Positions 28,375 to 37,200 of a stretch of 64,000 nucleotides of DNA are shown here, in pieces. The DNA lies in the NCBI RefSeq assembly GCF_029338515.1, contig NZ_CP119988.1, forward strand, positions 4,216,001 through 4,280,000, read 5' to 3'. Below the pieces are notes generated by a model, which was given only the letters and a program-made list of their open reading frames with translations, searched no databases and was not told the DNA's origin. This DNA is from Haloglomus litoreum (GTDB lineage Archaea; Halobacteriota; Halobacteria; Halobacteriales; Haloarculaceae). A program made the position numbers and the translations under genes. Every line of letters starts with the position of its first letter. Positions within the stretch are counted from its first letter, which is position 1.

Positions 28375-29070
28375 TTAGACGTAGCCAAGCTCTTCGGCTG
28401 CAACATGAAGGATGTTCTCGCGGCCGAACATGTCCACCAAGGAGTCGGCGACCTCTCTTCGGGCGTCTGGCATCCAATCTTCTTCTGGGTCGACTGTGGA
28501 ATGTGCCTTGGTCAGGGCAGTGCCGACCGGCGAGTCGATGAAGGCTGACCCGACTTCAGTTAGAACGTCTTCCTCGGCATCACGGGCGATGAGGCGCCAC
28601 TCCAGTCCATCGGTGGCGATTCCGATGGAGTAGCGCACTTCTCGATTCCGGAGCGTCTTCAAGAACGTCTGGTCGTTCAGGTACGTCCGCATATCCTCGG
28701 TCGCTTTCGAGTGTTGGCGCTCCCGGTTCAGCGCCTTGCTTTCGGCAATTACCAGGCAGTTCTCAACCACCCCATCAATCCGGTAATCCGGGCGATTTCG
28801 CTCGTCCTTCACGAGATCGACAGGCCGAGGCCACGGCTCCAGTCCCAATCGTTCGAGTACCGGTTCGATCAGATACTTCTCGGTGAAGTACTCCGGCGCC
28901 TGTTCGACATATCCGCCGTTGAAATGCTTCGAGGAATTGTCGACGATCGTCTTGATATCAGAAATCGCTTTACGCCGGCGAACCTCCTGAACGAAGTCTT
29001 GGACAGCGACGAGGACGTTGTTCGCTCGATGTAGGTCCACATCGAACTGACTCTGCTGGGAGTCACTCAT
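28375..29070 (-). CDS. Type I R-subunit-like PD-(D/E)XK nuclease
   Basis: A 231-residue protein carrying the nuclease core R-P-D-Y-R-I-D-G (Asp95), then LVIAESKAL (Glu110, Lys112), as in the N-terminal nuclease domain of type I restriction HsdR and related stand-alone proteins. There is no helicase part. The start at 29070 (MSDSQQSQF) is preferred to 29088. It is the first gene of an operon with the methyltransferase downstream, which fits a separated cutting and modifying pair. Confidence 0.7.
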   Translation of the reverse strand: MSDSQQSQFDVDLHRANNVLVAVQDFVQEVRRRKAISDIKTIVDNSSKHFNGGYVEQAPEYFTEKYLIEPVLERLGLEPWPRPVDLVKDERNRPDYRIDGVVENCLVIAESKALNRERQHSKATEDMRTYLNDQTFLKTLRNREVRYSIGIATDGLEWRLIARDAEEDVLTEVGSAFIDSPVGTALTKAHSTVDPEEDWMPDARREVADSLVDMFGRENILHVAAEELGYV

Positions 29071-29334
29071 CAGATATCTAGCTATCACTCTTCAGCGCCA
29101 TTCATAAATCCACTCACGTGGCGTGTATCAGGACGGTATTCAAGACGGGGGCGACATGAAGAGGTCCGAGAGTCGGGGCAATACCAGCGCCGTGGCCGAA
29201 TTCCTCTGCTTCCGATACTATTGTCCGAATGACAGCTATTGAGAGTGGGTTCTTCAGTACATAATCACTTGGCAGCTGGTGCGAATGCAAGACGTACCCA
29301 ACTGCTTTGTTGAGTGACTGTGCCAACTAACGTC

Positions 29335-32025
29335 ATGGAAGCAGAGGAGGTTATTGGGGACATCCGTACGCAGTATATTGATGAGACGCCGCCAGAGGTT
29401 CGGGAGAGTTTGAGTGGCCACTCTGATGTTGTTCAGATGAATTTCGCAGCATCGTATTTTCCACTTGAGTTCATCCAGAACGCTGATGACGAGGATGGTT
29501 CTTCAATTCGGTTTCAGCTACGTGAGGTCGACGAATCGCCCCGATTAGAAATCCTCAACGATGGTAACCCGTTCACCGACCCATCCGTAACTGGCACTCC
29601 TGCAGGTGCCAAATCAGACGTCAGAGGCATCTGTAAGGCAGGTCGCTCGCCGAAACAGCCGCGAAACCACATCGGCTTCATCGGAGTTGGTTTCAAGTCC
29701 ATTTTCGAAATCAGTGACCGTGTCGAGATTCACTCCGGCGACTTCCACTTCGAATTCAGCCAATCCCGAACAGAGGCGGCGGCAACAGGGGATACCGAGC
29801 TCCCATGGCGAGTTATTCCATGGTGGAAGGAGCCCACTGAGGCAGAGCAAACACCAGTCCAACTCGACGAGGTCGAGTACACTACCCGGTTTATTATTCA
29901 TCTTGACGAAGGCCGGTTCGAAGGGTCGTTGGAAGACAGTAGCGTATTCAACCCCTTGTCAGAGGCGAATCTTGACCGACGTGTCTTTCTCTTTCTCACG
30001 TCGCTTCAGCAGATTATCGTCGATGACGAGCTGAGTGGTTCGACACGACACCTTCGGCGACGCACCGGAGACGGAGAGGTCAGCCCTGCTCTACAGCAAA
30101 ACATCGATGAGGCGAAGGACCTCTATCCCCGAACGAGCGACGAACTGGGTGGGCTTGAGCCAATTAGAACGGTGACCGTCGAGGAGGAGTCCACCGATAG
30201 CTACGAACAGGATACGTGGGTACTGTTCAGCGACCGTTGGACCGTGCCCGAAGCTGTCCAAAAGGACCAGACGACAAAGGAGTATTTTCGAGGCGGAATC
30301 GAATCCCGGGAGATATTCATCGGCCTGCTTGCGGATGACGATGGGACACTAATCTCCCCCGGCCGATCGGGGACGATTCATAGTGGAGTCTTTAGCTATC
30401 TCCCTCTGAAAGAACTCAACACTGATTTCGAGTTCCTCATCCACGCCGACTTTCTCACGCCCGCTGACCGGCAGACAATCAAGCGTGATGTCCGGTGGAA
30501 CCGCGAGATTGGAGCCGCGGTCGCGGACTGTTTGAAGGCCGTCATCGAAACGGTGGGAGCCCACGACGACTGGTGGCGTCACCTAGACTTACTCATGCCG
30601 GGGGCGGAAGGTGACAATTTTATTGAAACAACCATTCAGAATCCCGTTCGGACGTTCTTCAAATCAGAGAGTCTAGTTCGGGATGCGGCAGGGAATCGTA
30701 TAACCATTGACCGAGTCCTGCGCGCCACTCAGGCGGTAGTTGATATTTTCTCAATCGATGAGTTCCAGAATATCAAGGACAATTTACCGCTCCATCCCGA
30801 ACACGATTCAATCTACGAGTCAGTCCATCCAACATCCAGTCCGGTGGATATCAGGAGCATTCTTACTGACAATCGAGCTCCCGAGGTCCTACAGCAGATG
30901 GGTCAGGACGATGATGCCCCAGCAACCTTCGCGTCCATCTATCGGTCCGCTTGTGATATTCCGAATTACCGGCAGTCATCGACATTCAGACAGACGGGTA
31001 TCCTACTTGAGGACGGCCGTGTGGTAGGGACGAACAACGCAGAAAACCTGTATCGCCTCGTCGGTGACCGTTCGTTTGAACTCACACAGGATCCTTTGCC
31101 CGCTGTTGAAGAGGAACTCAGCGTGGTCAATCGTCGTGTATTAGAGGATGATGAGAACGGCGAGATTACTGAATTGTTCAATGAAATCGGAGTCCCAGAG
31201 ATAACCAACGCTGAAATCGTCAACATCTGGCTCCAACATACGTCGTGGAGTGATATCCCCACAGCAGATCGAGTCCCAGTAGCTCGTATTTGTAAGCGCG
31301 GCATTGCCGACGGGGACCTCGAAGGAGACGAAATTACTGGATTGAAGCTCCGTGCATGTGATACTGAAGAGCCGACATGGCACGATCCTGACGAACTTCT
31401 GCTTCCGGAGGCCTACAATCCAGTCGATCCCGGTCACGCGATTGAGGGGATGAGCACTGGATGGCTTTCGACCATTTCGAATGAAAAACGGCAAGCACTG
31501 TTTACTGAGGGGGGGCTACCGATTATGGATGGTACATTGCGGTTTGTGGACCCAGTGTATCTCGACGACGAGCAGGATACAGAATCAGCCGACTCTTGGC
31601 GACAATTCCTCTACGCAATCGGCGTCGACGCGCTTGTCCGAGACGATGAGTACAAGAAAAAATTCGCGGGGTGTCTTGGGGAGTTGTATGTTGAATCGCA
31701 ACTATCCGGTGACGGAACAACGGATACAGAGAACGTCAAGGTCGGGCGTGATATTCAAACGACATCTGATATGTTGGGGACCCCTAATCGGATAATAGAG
31801 GTTAAATCAACTGCAGCAAGCGAGAATTCGTTCAGTCTCAGCATTGCACAGACAAAGGTATTGGCGAATAATCAGCAGAAATATTGGGTATACAGTGTCA
31901 CAGACGTGTTCACTAACCCGAAAATAACGCGGGCAAAAGGGTCGGAGATCCTCACGGCGGGTGAGACGAAAATTCAGGTAGGATCAAGCAATTGGGCTAG
32001 TATTTCAGAGCCGGTTTACCGGTAG
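29335..32025 (+). CDS. Sacsin-like GHKL ATPase with C-terminal DUF3883
   Basis: A protein of about 896 residues. The N-terminus has the Hsp90/histidine-kinase-type ATP fold: LEFIQNADDEDG (N box), EILNDGNPF (G1-like box) and GFIGVGFKSIFEI (G2-like box). The C-terminal 110 residues match DUF3883: NRIIEVKSTAASENSFSLS and QQKYWVYSVTDVF; the E-V-K could be a nuclease-type motif. Large sacsin-like ATPases with DUF3883 recur in archaeal and bacterial defence islands. A GTG at 29314 in the same frame is an alternative start. It stands alone and its DNA is less GC-rich than the region after 32.3 kb. Confidence 0.75.
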   Translation: MEAEEVIGDIRTQYIDETPPEVRESLSGHSDVVQMNFAASYFPLEFIQNADDEDGSSIRFQLREVDESPRLEILNDGNPFTDPSVTGTPAGAKSDVRGICKAGRSPKQPRNHIGFIGVGFKSIFEISDRVEIHSGDFHFEFSQSRTEAAATGDTELPWRVIPWWKEPTEAEQTPVQLDEVEYTTRFIIHLDEGRFEGSLEDSSVFNPLSEANLDRRVFLFLTSLQQIIVDDELSGSTRHLRRRTGDGEVSPALQQNIDEAKDLYPRTSDELGGLEPIRTVTVEEESTDSYEQDTWVLFSDRWTVPEAVQKDQTTKEYFRGGIESREIFIGLLADDDGTLISPGRSGTIHSGVFSYLPLKELNTDFEFLIHADFLTPADRQTIKRDVRWNREIGAAVADCLKAVIETVGAHDDWWRHLDLLMPGAEGDNFIETTIQNPVRTFFKSESLVRDAAGNRITIDRVLRATQAVVDIFSIDEFQNIKDNLPLHPEHDSIYESVHPTSSPVDIRSILTDNRAPEVLQQMGQDDDAPATFASIYRSACDIPNYRQSSTFRQTGILLEDGRVVGTNNAENLYRLVGDRSFELTQDPLPAVEEELSVVNRRVLEDDENGEITELFNEIGVPEITNAEIVNIWLQHTSWSDIPTADRVPVARICKRGIADGDLEGDEITGLKLRACDTEEPTWHDPDELLLPEAYNPVDPGHAIEGMSTGWLSTISNEKRQALFTEGGLPIMDGTLRFVDPVYLDDEQDTESADSWRQFLYAIGVDALVRDDEYKKKFAGCLGELYVESQLSGDGTTDTENVKVGRDIQTTSDMLGTPNRIIEVKSTAASENSFSLSIAQTKVLANNQQKYWVYSVTDVFTNPKITRAKGSEILTAGETKIQVGSSNWASISEPVYR

Positions 32026-32299
32026 AATTTCGGCGCATCTCTGTTCGCATACACCGGCTCTCGCCTCTCGTCGGTGGGGGATTTCTGCCTACTGTTTTGA
32101 TAAACCGTATATAAGAATTTGAGATTTCACATCGGTGTTTGATAAGGTATTTCGAGAGGACAGCTGGTTGTATTGGCAGATAACGTAGTCCAAGTCTCGG
32201 TTACCCGATAGCAGGAAGCACTCAAGAATCTACTAACGAAAGGCTACGACTCTGCTGAAATCCCCAGAACCTCGCAGGGGTGACCTGAATGCCAGCCGC
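32026..32299. other. Intergenic region, possible decayed coding remnant
   Basis: No intact gene. A short plus-strand frame (near 32180-32282) reads DNVVQVSVTR, stop, then QEALKNLLTKGYDSAEIPR before another stop, which looks like the tail of a lost gene, but I cannot name it. AT-rich sequence near 32100-32130 resembles the island. The island's right end may lie here; no matching tRNA-Leu segment was spotted. Confidence 0.35.
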
Positions 32300-33139
32300 T
32301 CAGACATCATCGAGGAACGCTGTGAGCCGCTGGACGAGATAGTCGGGGCGCTCCTCAGGCATCCAGTGGCCCGCCCGCTCGACCACCTCGCCGTCCACGT
32401 CGGTCGCGACGGCCTCCATATCCTGAATCGGAAGCGACCCGAAGGAGGCCGCGCCACCCAGTGCCAGCACGGGCAGCTCCAGCAGGGTCGCGGCGTGTTC
32501 TGCGTTGTGTTCGGCGTCAGTCTCGTACGCCCGGTAGTACTCGAATCCCCCACGGAGGCCGCCGGGGGCGGCGTAACAGCGGACGTACTCGTCTCTGGCG
32601 TCCGCATCGATCGCCGAGGGGTCGTACGCACCTCGTTGGTAGAACCAGGAAAGGTAGAGTCGTTCCCTGCCGGAGACCAGACGCTCGGGAAGGTCCTGAA
32701 CGCCGTGGAACCGCGTGTGCCAGAGGTGTTTCTTCTCGTCCTCGCGGATGCCGGGCAATCCGGCCTCCAGAACGGCGAGGGCGTCCACCTCGTCGCGGTA
32801 GCGTGCGGCGTAGGCGTACGCGGTCGGCATGCCCCAATCGTGGCCGACGAGCGAAACCCGCTCGTAGCCGAGCTGGTGGACCAGCGCCCGGATGTCGTCC
32901 GCAACGGTGCGCTTGTCGTACCCGGTGAGCGGTTTGTCCGAATCGCCCATCCCACGGAGATCCGGAGCGATGACCGTGTACTCCTCTGCGAGCGCCGGGA
33001 TGACGTGGCGCCATTCGTACCAGGTCTGGGGCCACCCGTGGAGGAGCACCAAGGGCGGCCCGTCACCCGCCGTCACGTAGTGCAACTTGATCTCGTCGAG
33101 GATCGCGGTCCGGTGATCGAAATCGGCAGGGTCGACCAT
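32300..33139 (-). CDS. Alpha/beta hydrolase, epoxide hydrolase-like
   Basis: A 279-residue alpha/beta hydrolase. The oxyanion segment is LLHGWPQTWYEWR, the nucleophile elbow is GHDWGMPTAY with Asp as nucleophile, and the catalytic histidine is in AGHWMPEE. An aspartate nucleophile with the H-G-x-P motif points to epoxide hydrolases or haloalkane dehalogenases. The ATG at 33139 (MVDPADFDHRTAI) is chosen; upstream in-frame codons read through a low-complexity repeat. It is a cytosolic single gene of normal GC content and looks like host sequence. Confidence 0.85.
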   Translation of the reverse strand: MVDPADFDHRTAILDEIKLHYVTAGDGPPLVLLHGWPQTWYEWRHVIPALAEEYTVIAPDLRGMGDSDKPLTGYDKRTVADDIRALVHQLGYERVSLVGHDWGMPTAYAYAARYRDEVDALAVLEAGLPGIREDEKKHLWHTRFHGVQDLPERLVSGRERLYLSWFYQRGAYDPSAIDADARDEYVRCYAAPGGLRGGFEYYRAYETDAEHNAEHAATLLELPVLALGGAASFGSLPIQDMEAVATDVDGEVVERAGHWMPEERPDYLVQRLTAFLDDV

Positions 33140-33275
33140 ACACCCCCGACTCAAGGAACCGGCATCACTCTTGGCGTCAGGCTGGTGCTGACGAGGGGCC
33201 GACGCTTCCGACACCCCACGCCATATTTCACACCAACACACAGGCCGTCCGGCAGCGAATCCCCGCCACAGCCCA

Positions 33276-33350
33276 AGGTTGTGGCTGCGCGCACAGCGAG
33301 CGCAGCGAGCGAGCACGGAGCGGAGGGTGGGGCGGTGGCTGACAAGTCGT
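33276..33350 (+). repeat. Interspersed repeat R, copy 1
   Basis: First of three direct copies of a sequence running GGCTGCGCGCACAGCGAGCG, then CGAGCACGGAGCGG and GGTGGCTG. The others are at 35143 and 37201. This copy has the longer form with the extra GCGCAGCGAGC unit but lacks the GGCCCCAC tail. It lies upstream of the hydrolase and UspA genes. Confidence 0.75.
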
Positions 33351-33412
33351 ACTAGACTACGCTACTCCCTCTTCGGATAGAGATTTATCCGCATCCGGTA
33401 TCGAATACCCCT

Positions 33413-33838
33413 ATGGCAGTTCTCGTAGCCTACGACGGATCCGACCCGGCACAGAAAGCAGTACAGCGGGCGGTCAGCGCCGCGAACGAGATGGGAGAGG
33501 AGGAGATCATCCTCCTGCGGGTCGTCGAAGCGGCCGACGGAATGCTCGAGGCGGGATGGGACATTATCCAGGACCGGCTGAAAGAGATTCAGGAACAGCA
33601 TCCGACCGAGTTGGCGGGGGATATCAAATCAGTTCTGGAAACCGAGGATATCGAATTTCGCGTCGAAACGGTGGCCGGCAAGCCCGCCAGAGAGATCGTC
33701 GCGTTCGCCGAGGAGAACGATATCTCGGAGATCGTCATTGGGAGTCACGGCCGAGAAGGTGTCTCCCGGGTGTTGCTGGGGAACGTCGCCGAGAACGTCG
33801 TTCGACGGGCTCCGACGACAGTCATCGTCGTTCGCTGA
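33413..33838 (+). CDS. Universal stress protein (UspA family)
   Basis: A 141-residue single-domain UspA protein. It begins MAVLVAYDGSDPAQKAVQRA and has the nucleotide-binding signature G-S-H-G-R-(x9)-G-N-V near residues 115-130, followed by VVRRAPTTVIVV, so it probably binds ATP. Haloarchaea have many paralogues, and the specific role of each is generally unknown. It is a single gene convergent with the ArdC gene. Confidence 0.92.
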   Translation: MAVLVAYDGSDPAQKAVQRAVSAANEMGEEEIILLRVVEAADGMLEAGWDIIQDRLKEIQEQHPTELAGDIKSVLETEDIEFRVETVAGKPAREIVAFAEENDISEIVIGSHGREGVSRVLLGNVAENVVRRAPTTVIVVR

Positions 33839-33913
33839 CGGGGGGCGACACAACAGGCGGATCGCCGGTGGCGAGATTCCACTCCGGATCGACCCAGGCC
33901 GAAACCGCCCAGG

Positions 33914-34864
33914 TCAGTCAGCGGGGTCCGGACCGCCGATAGCATCGATGATCTCCTCGGCAGTGCTACTGATGCGGGCCAACCGAGCCTGCACCGCATC
34001 CAGCTCCTCATCCGCCCACGCAGCCAGGTAGAACGCTGAGCCGCTGGGGTCCAGCCCGTAGTGCCGCCCGACGATGTAGGCCACCGCCTCGGCCTCGAGT
34101 TCCCGCTTGGCTCGCTCCGGCTCGTCCTCGACATCGAAGTGGAGGATGGCGTGGGCGTACTCGTGGACCAGCGTCGTCGCCAGATCCGCGTCGTTGTCGC
34201 GGTCGACGACCTCGACGAGCGGCTGACTCGTCATCGGATCGGGCTGGCGGCACACGCCGGCTGCCTCCCCGTAGCGCCAAGCCGTCTCCGAGCGGACCCG
34301 CACCGAGACACCCAACGAGTCCGCCGCGTCGAGCACCCGGGAGACGAGGTCGCCGGCATCGCCCGTCGTCGCCGTCTCCAGTTCCGGAAGCGGTTCGCCC
34401 TCGGTCTGCGAGATGTCGAACACGGGGACCGGTTTGAAGCCAACGAGGCCACGGTCCCACTCCTCCGGCGGCGTCTCGTCGTAGTCACAGTCGCTGCGGT
34501 CGTGGTACGACTCGCTGTTCTCACACGCGGGACACCGCTGGGTGATGATCGGCGCCCAGATCCAGATCGCCTGTTCGCCTTCCTGGACCTGCCGGTCGAA
34601 TTCCTCCTGCCACGTCCCGTATCCGGCGACCCGTGTCGCTCCCGGATACTGGCGCTTGATGAGGAGCGTATTCCGGTAGGAGTAGTCGTGGAAGGCCGCC
34701 TGCACGTCGAGCCACGCCTGGAACTGCTCGCTAGCTCTCGCTGACTCGGCCGCGTCGAGCAGGTCGTCGATCCAGGTCTCGACGGCCGCGGTCATCGCAT
34801 CGTCGCGGTCCTCCCGGTCGTCGAACTGCACCGGCCGCTCCTCAGGATGTTCTATCGAAGACAT
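33914..34864 (-). CDS. ArdC-like antirestriction protein with zinc metallopeptidase domain
   Basis: A 316-residue protein. Residues 20-110 match the ArdC N-terminal ssDNA-binding region (FQAWLDVQAAFHDYSYRNTL, then YGTWQEEFDRQVQEGEQAIW). A C-x2-C element (RCPACENSESYH) follows, and the C-terminal part has the zinc-protease motif H-E-Y-A-H with a later glutamate in ELEAEAVAYIVG. ArdC proteins are carried by conjugative plasmids and protect entering DNA from restriction. The start at 34864 overlaps the stop of a 37-codon ORF by one base (TGATG). The gene appears to be driven by the palindrome promoter at 35005. It marks mobile-element DNA. Confidence 0.85.
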   Translation of the reverse strand: MSSIEHPEERPVQFDDREDRDDAMTAAVETWIDDLLDAAESARASEQFQAWLDVQAAFHDYSYRNTLLIKRQYPGATRVAGYGTWQEEFDRQVQEGEQAIWIWAPIITQRCPACENSESYHDRSDCDYDETPPEEWDRGLVGFKPVPVFDISQTEGEPLPELETATTGDAGDLVSRVLDAADSLGVSVRVRSETAWRYGEAAGVCRQPDPMTSQPLVEVVDRDNDADLATTLVHEYAHAILHFDVEDEPERAKRELEAEAVAYIVGRHYGLDPSGSAFYLAAWADEELDAVQARLARISSTAEEIIDAIGGPDPAD

Positions 34865-34977
34865 CAGCACCGCCCCCACTTGGAGTCGGTGACGGCTGGG
34901 GGAGCCCGTCGTGTCGTGTTTCGCTGTCGTGCGTGCGATTCGTCGATACCGATGTCGTATAGATCGCCTTGCTCCAT
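34864..34977 (-). CDS. 37-residue protein upstream of and coupled to ardC-like gene
   Basis: The minus-strand ATG at 34977 opens a 37-codon frame beginning MEQGDLYDIGIDESHARQRN and ending DSKWGRC, with a TGA whose A is the first base of the ArdC start codon. The frame begins 27 bp after a palindrome promoter at 35005-35024, the same distance seen at three other genes with that promoter. This spacing is the main support. The product is basic in its second half and unrecognised. Confidence 0.6.
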   Translation of the reverse strand: MEQGDLYDIGIDESHARQRNTTRRAPPAVTDSKWGRC

Positions 34978-35004
34978 TCGGTCTCACGAGGCACGCTTCA
35001 TAGC

Positions 35005-35031
35005 GCCCCTCGCCCGTCAGGGGCTCATAAA
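35005..35031 (-). promoter_or_regulatory. Palindrome promoter P1 (TATA plus operator-like inverted repeat)
   Basis: Read on the minus strand: GGTTTATG (TATA-like), then GCCCCTGACGGGCGAGGGGC, whose 6-bp arms GCCCCT/AGGGGC flank an 8-nt centre. With the normal archaeal TATA-to-start spacing, transcription would begin at about 35002, just after the palindrome, giving a 5' UTR of about 25 nt before the ATG at 34977. The 20-mer is identical to the copy in front of the TFB gene (56391-56410). Confidence 0.7.
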
Positions 35032-35142
35032 CCAGCGCTGGAACGGTATTGACAGGGGAGAAGATCGAGAGCTGCCGAGAACACCGGCGTTGGGTAGGTA
35101 CGCACAAATCTGGTGAGACTGACATACAACGCAGTTCTGAAT

Positions 35143-35216
35143 AAGGTCGTGGCTGCGCGCGCAGCGAGCGAGCACGGAGCGGTGGGGGGGCGGTGGCTGG
35201 CGGGTGGTGGCCCCAC
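35143..35216 (+). repeat. Interspersed repeat R, copy 2
   Basis: Second copy of the 33276 repeat, here without one of the GCGCAGCGAGC units. It shares with copy 3 an additional tail (GGCTGGCGGGTGGTGGCCCC). It lies between the zinc-ribbon gene's 3' end and the upstream region of the ArdC operon. Confidence 0.75.
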
Positions 35217-35264
35217 TACGGACCACGCCTTCCACAACGAGTCACCGGAACGACGGGACCGCCC

Positions 35265-35438
35265 CTACCGCCGGGGGTCCGCGTCGAGCATGTCGTCGTG
35301 GAGCGGGAACCACTCCCCTTCGGCGCCCAACTCCTCTCCGGGACGCTCGACTCCGCAGGTCTGGCACTCGTACGCGTCCGACGCGCCGAGGTCAATCGCG
35401 CGCATCTCGCCACCGCAGACAGGACAATTTCCGTCCAT
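35265..35438 (-). CDS. Small zinc-ribbon protein
   Basis: A 57-residue protein with two CxxC pairs, CPVCGGEM near the start and CQTCGVERPG, forming a zinc ribbon; the tail GEWFPLHDDMLDADPRR is acidic. The ATG at 35438 puts the first cysteine pair at residues 5-8, as is usual for such proteins, and longer in-frame starts are unlikely. A 6-bp inverted repeat (35457-35462 with 35470-35475) lies 18 bp upstream. Small zinc ribbons are abundant in haloarchaea; the function is unknown. Confidence 0.7.
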   Translation of the reverse strand: MDGNCPVCGGEMRAIDLGASDAYECQTCGVERPGEELGAEGEWFPLHDDMLDADPRR

Positions 35439-35774
35439 ACGCGGGGCCGAGCGACGGAGCGGGATGATACCGCTCGTGTCCGTCGACGCAACCTGGGCGA
35501 GGGCTCGCAGCGCAGGTCCGTCGTCGCAACCGACGTGTTTCATCCCGCTCCGTCGCAACGCGGATGGACGGAAATGGAGCCAGTCGAAGGTGGCGAGGAG
35601 CACGATGCCGAGGCGCGGACGACCAAGCGTGCCAGACCGAGGACAGAGCGAGTCCGGACGAGGCCAGAAGAGGGGAGAAGGCCCGCTCCAGACCGGCACG
35701 CGGAGCCCGGACCTCCGTGAGACGCGGAACTGACGGAGCAGTCTCTCAGACCGGGAGATAGAGACGTTCTGCTC
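35439..35774. other. GC-rich stretch without a gene
   Basis: Upstream of the zinc-ribbon gene there are about 340 bp of GC-rich DNA. Open frames exist on both strands, but none shows family features or a plausible start. It includes the small inverted repeat at 35457-35475; otherwise I see nothing in it. Confidence 0.4.
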
Positions 35775-35850
35775 TAGTAAATCCCCACTCGGTGATAGGT
35801 TCCGGCGACCGTGCTGCATAGACAGCGCAAGTCGGCCATGAGCGAGCTGG
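35775..35850. repeat. Interspersed motif M with extended flank, copy A
   Basis: Contains CTCGGTGATAGGTTCCGG, then GTGCTGCATAGACAGCGCAA and GTCGGCCATGAGCGAGCT. It aligns over about 70 bp with 40890-40960. It is the same motif family as at 43701, 53019, 53522, 57695, 58531 and other sites. No transposase is adjacent. Confidence 0.65.
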
Positions 35851-35956
35851 TCCCAGCGAGCGCTACAGGCATTTCCCCAGCGATTACACGCACGAGGCAC
35901 TGCATCCCCAGCGGTCCGCCGAAACCGGCTTCTCCAGGCCCGCCGAACGGCAGCCA

Positions 35957-36850
35957 ATGTCAACATCCCAGATCACGGACGGCGTCTACAGGATCGACAT
36001 CGAGTTGTTCGACTCGGGGTTCAGTTCCGTCTACCTCTTCGACGACGAGGAACCGACACTCATCGACGCCGGCACCGCTACGAGCGCCGACAGTATCAAA
36101 AAGGGGCTCACTGACTGCGGCGTCGATCCGAGCGACCTCCAGCATCTCGTCCTCTCGCATATCCATGTCGATCATAGTGGTGCCGCGAGCGCCCTCGTCG
36201 ACGCGGCGCCGGATCTGAATGTCTACATCCACGAGATGACAGCGTCACACCTGACTGACCCCGACACCCTCATCGAGAGCAGCAAGCGTGCCATGGGCGA
36301 CTACTTCGATCTGATCGGCGAACAGGACCCCGTCCCCGAAGAGAACGTCATCCCGGTCTCGAACGACGGCACGACGATCGACATCGGGACCAACACCCTC
36401 GAGATGCTGTACGCGCCGGGCCACTCTCCCGACCATTTCGCGGTCTGGGATCCAGAGCGCGAGTTCCTGTTCGCCGCCGAGTGCCTCGGCCTCTATCTCC
36501 CACGAGCCGACCGGTGGCTCCCGCCGGCGACACTCCCGAACTTCGACGTTGACCAGATCGCCGACACCATCGACCACCTTCGGACGCTCGACCCCGAACA
36601 CATCGCGTTCCTGCACTCCGGTACATGGCCCCGCGAGCCGGCAGCGGCGTTCGACCTCGCCGAGCGCGAACTCCATCGATTCGACGAGCGCATCCTCGAC
36701 CTACACGAGGCGACCAACTCACGCGAGGCGACGAAACAGGCCGTCGCCACGGAGCTCGTTGATGTCTCACCGCCGTACGACGACCGCGTCGAATCGTTCA
36801 TCGCGAGTCTCATCACCGACGGATACCTCAAACACCACGGCATCGAGTGA
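35957..36850 (+). CDS. MBL-fold metallo-hydrolase
   Basis: A 297-residue metallo-beta-lactamase-fold hydrolase with the zinc motif H-I-H-V-D-H in LSHIHVDHSGAASALV, a later histidine in LYAPGHSPDHFAVWD, and a C-terminal helical region of about 90 residues that often forms a substrate-selective extension. It begins MSTSQITDGVYRIDIEL. The two-metal site is complete as far as can be seen. Substrate unknown; glyoxalase-II-like or lactonase-like enzymes are possible. It is a single host-type gene. Confidence 0.88.
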   Translation: MSTSQITDGVYRIDIELFDSGFSSVYLFDDEEPTLIDAGTATSADSIKKGLTDCGVDPSDLQHLVLSHIHVDHSGAASALVDAAPDLNVYIHEMTASHLTDPDTLIESSKRAMGDYFDLIGEQDPVPEENVIPVSNDGTTIDIGTNTLEMLYAPGHSPDHFAVWDPEREFLFAAECLGLYLPRADRWLPPATLPNFDVDQIADTIDHLRTLDPEHIAFLHSGTWPREPAAAFDLAERELHRFDERILDLHEATNSREATKQAVATELVDVSPPYDDRVESFIASLITDGYLKHHGIE

Positions 36851-36905
36851 TTATGGAACGACGAAGACGGACTCAAACCGCTAGCGGCCACAATATACTG
36901 CCCAC

Positions 36906-36980
36906 AAGATTACTCCGGAGTCGAACCGGAGCTGCTAGGTGTCGTGGATGCGAACCGCAGACGGGTCCATAGGCCAATCT
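36906..36980 (-). tRNA. tRNA-like sequence, probably decayed
   Basis: On the minus strand, 75 nt begin AGATTGG and end GTAATCTT. The ends pair over five bases plus a G-T, there is a clear T-arm (CTCCGG TTCGACT CCGGAG), and a central arm with loop TTCGCAT would give anticodon CGC (alanine). The D-arm is not recognisable and the central stem has a mismatch. It may be a degraded or element-borne tRNA, or an accidental likeness. Treat as tentative. Confidence 0.3.
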
Positions 36981-37200
36981 GACTAGAAAGTTGGGGCCTT
37001 GTTTAGACGCGGTGGGGATCGCTGTCTTCGGTCGTTGTCCGCAGACCGAAATCAGACCGAGAGGTGCTCATAGACTGATTGTGCTCGCCCACCAGAGTCG
37101 CTGACCTACCTATTCAAGACCGTCTACGCAAGGCCCAACCTCTCGATTCAGCAAGTCACATCTATCAGCATACAGCGGTTTCAACAGAGCCGGAAATTCA

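Noticed and set aside
17165-29070. A complete DISARM or BREX system
   Set aside because: Although a SNF2-type helicase and PglX-like methyltransferases are present, DrmA, DrmB, PglZ and BrxC-like genes are absent from the window.
33276-33350. Repeat R as an insertion-sequence end
   Set aside because: No transposase gene, no target duplication and only direct orientation; low-complexity content makes a structural or terminator role as likely.
32366-33355. Plus-strand frame over the alpha/beta hydrolase
   Set aside because: The hydrolase motifs (HGWP, GHDWG) are on the minus strand.
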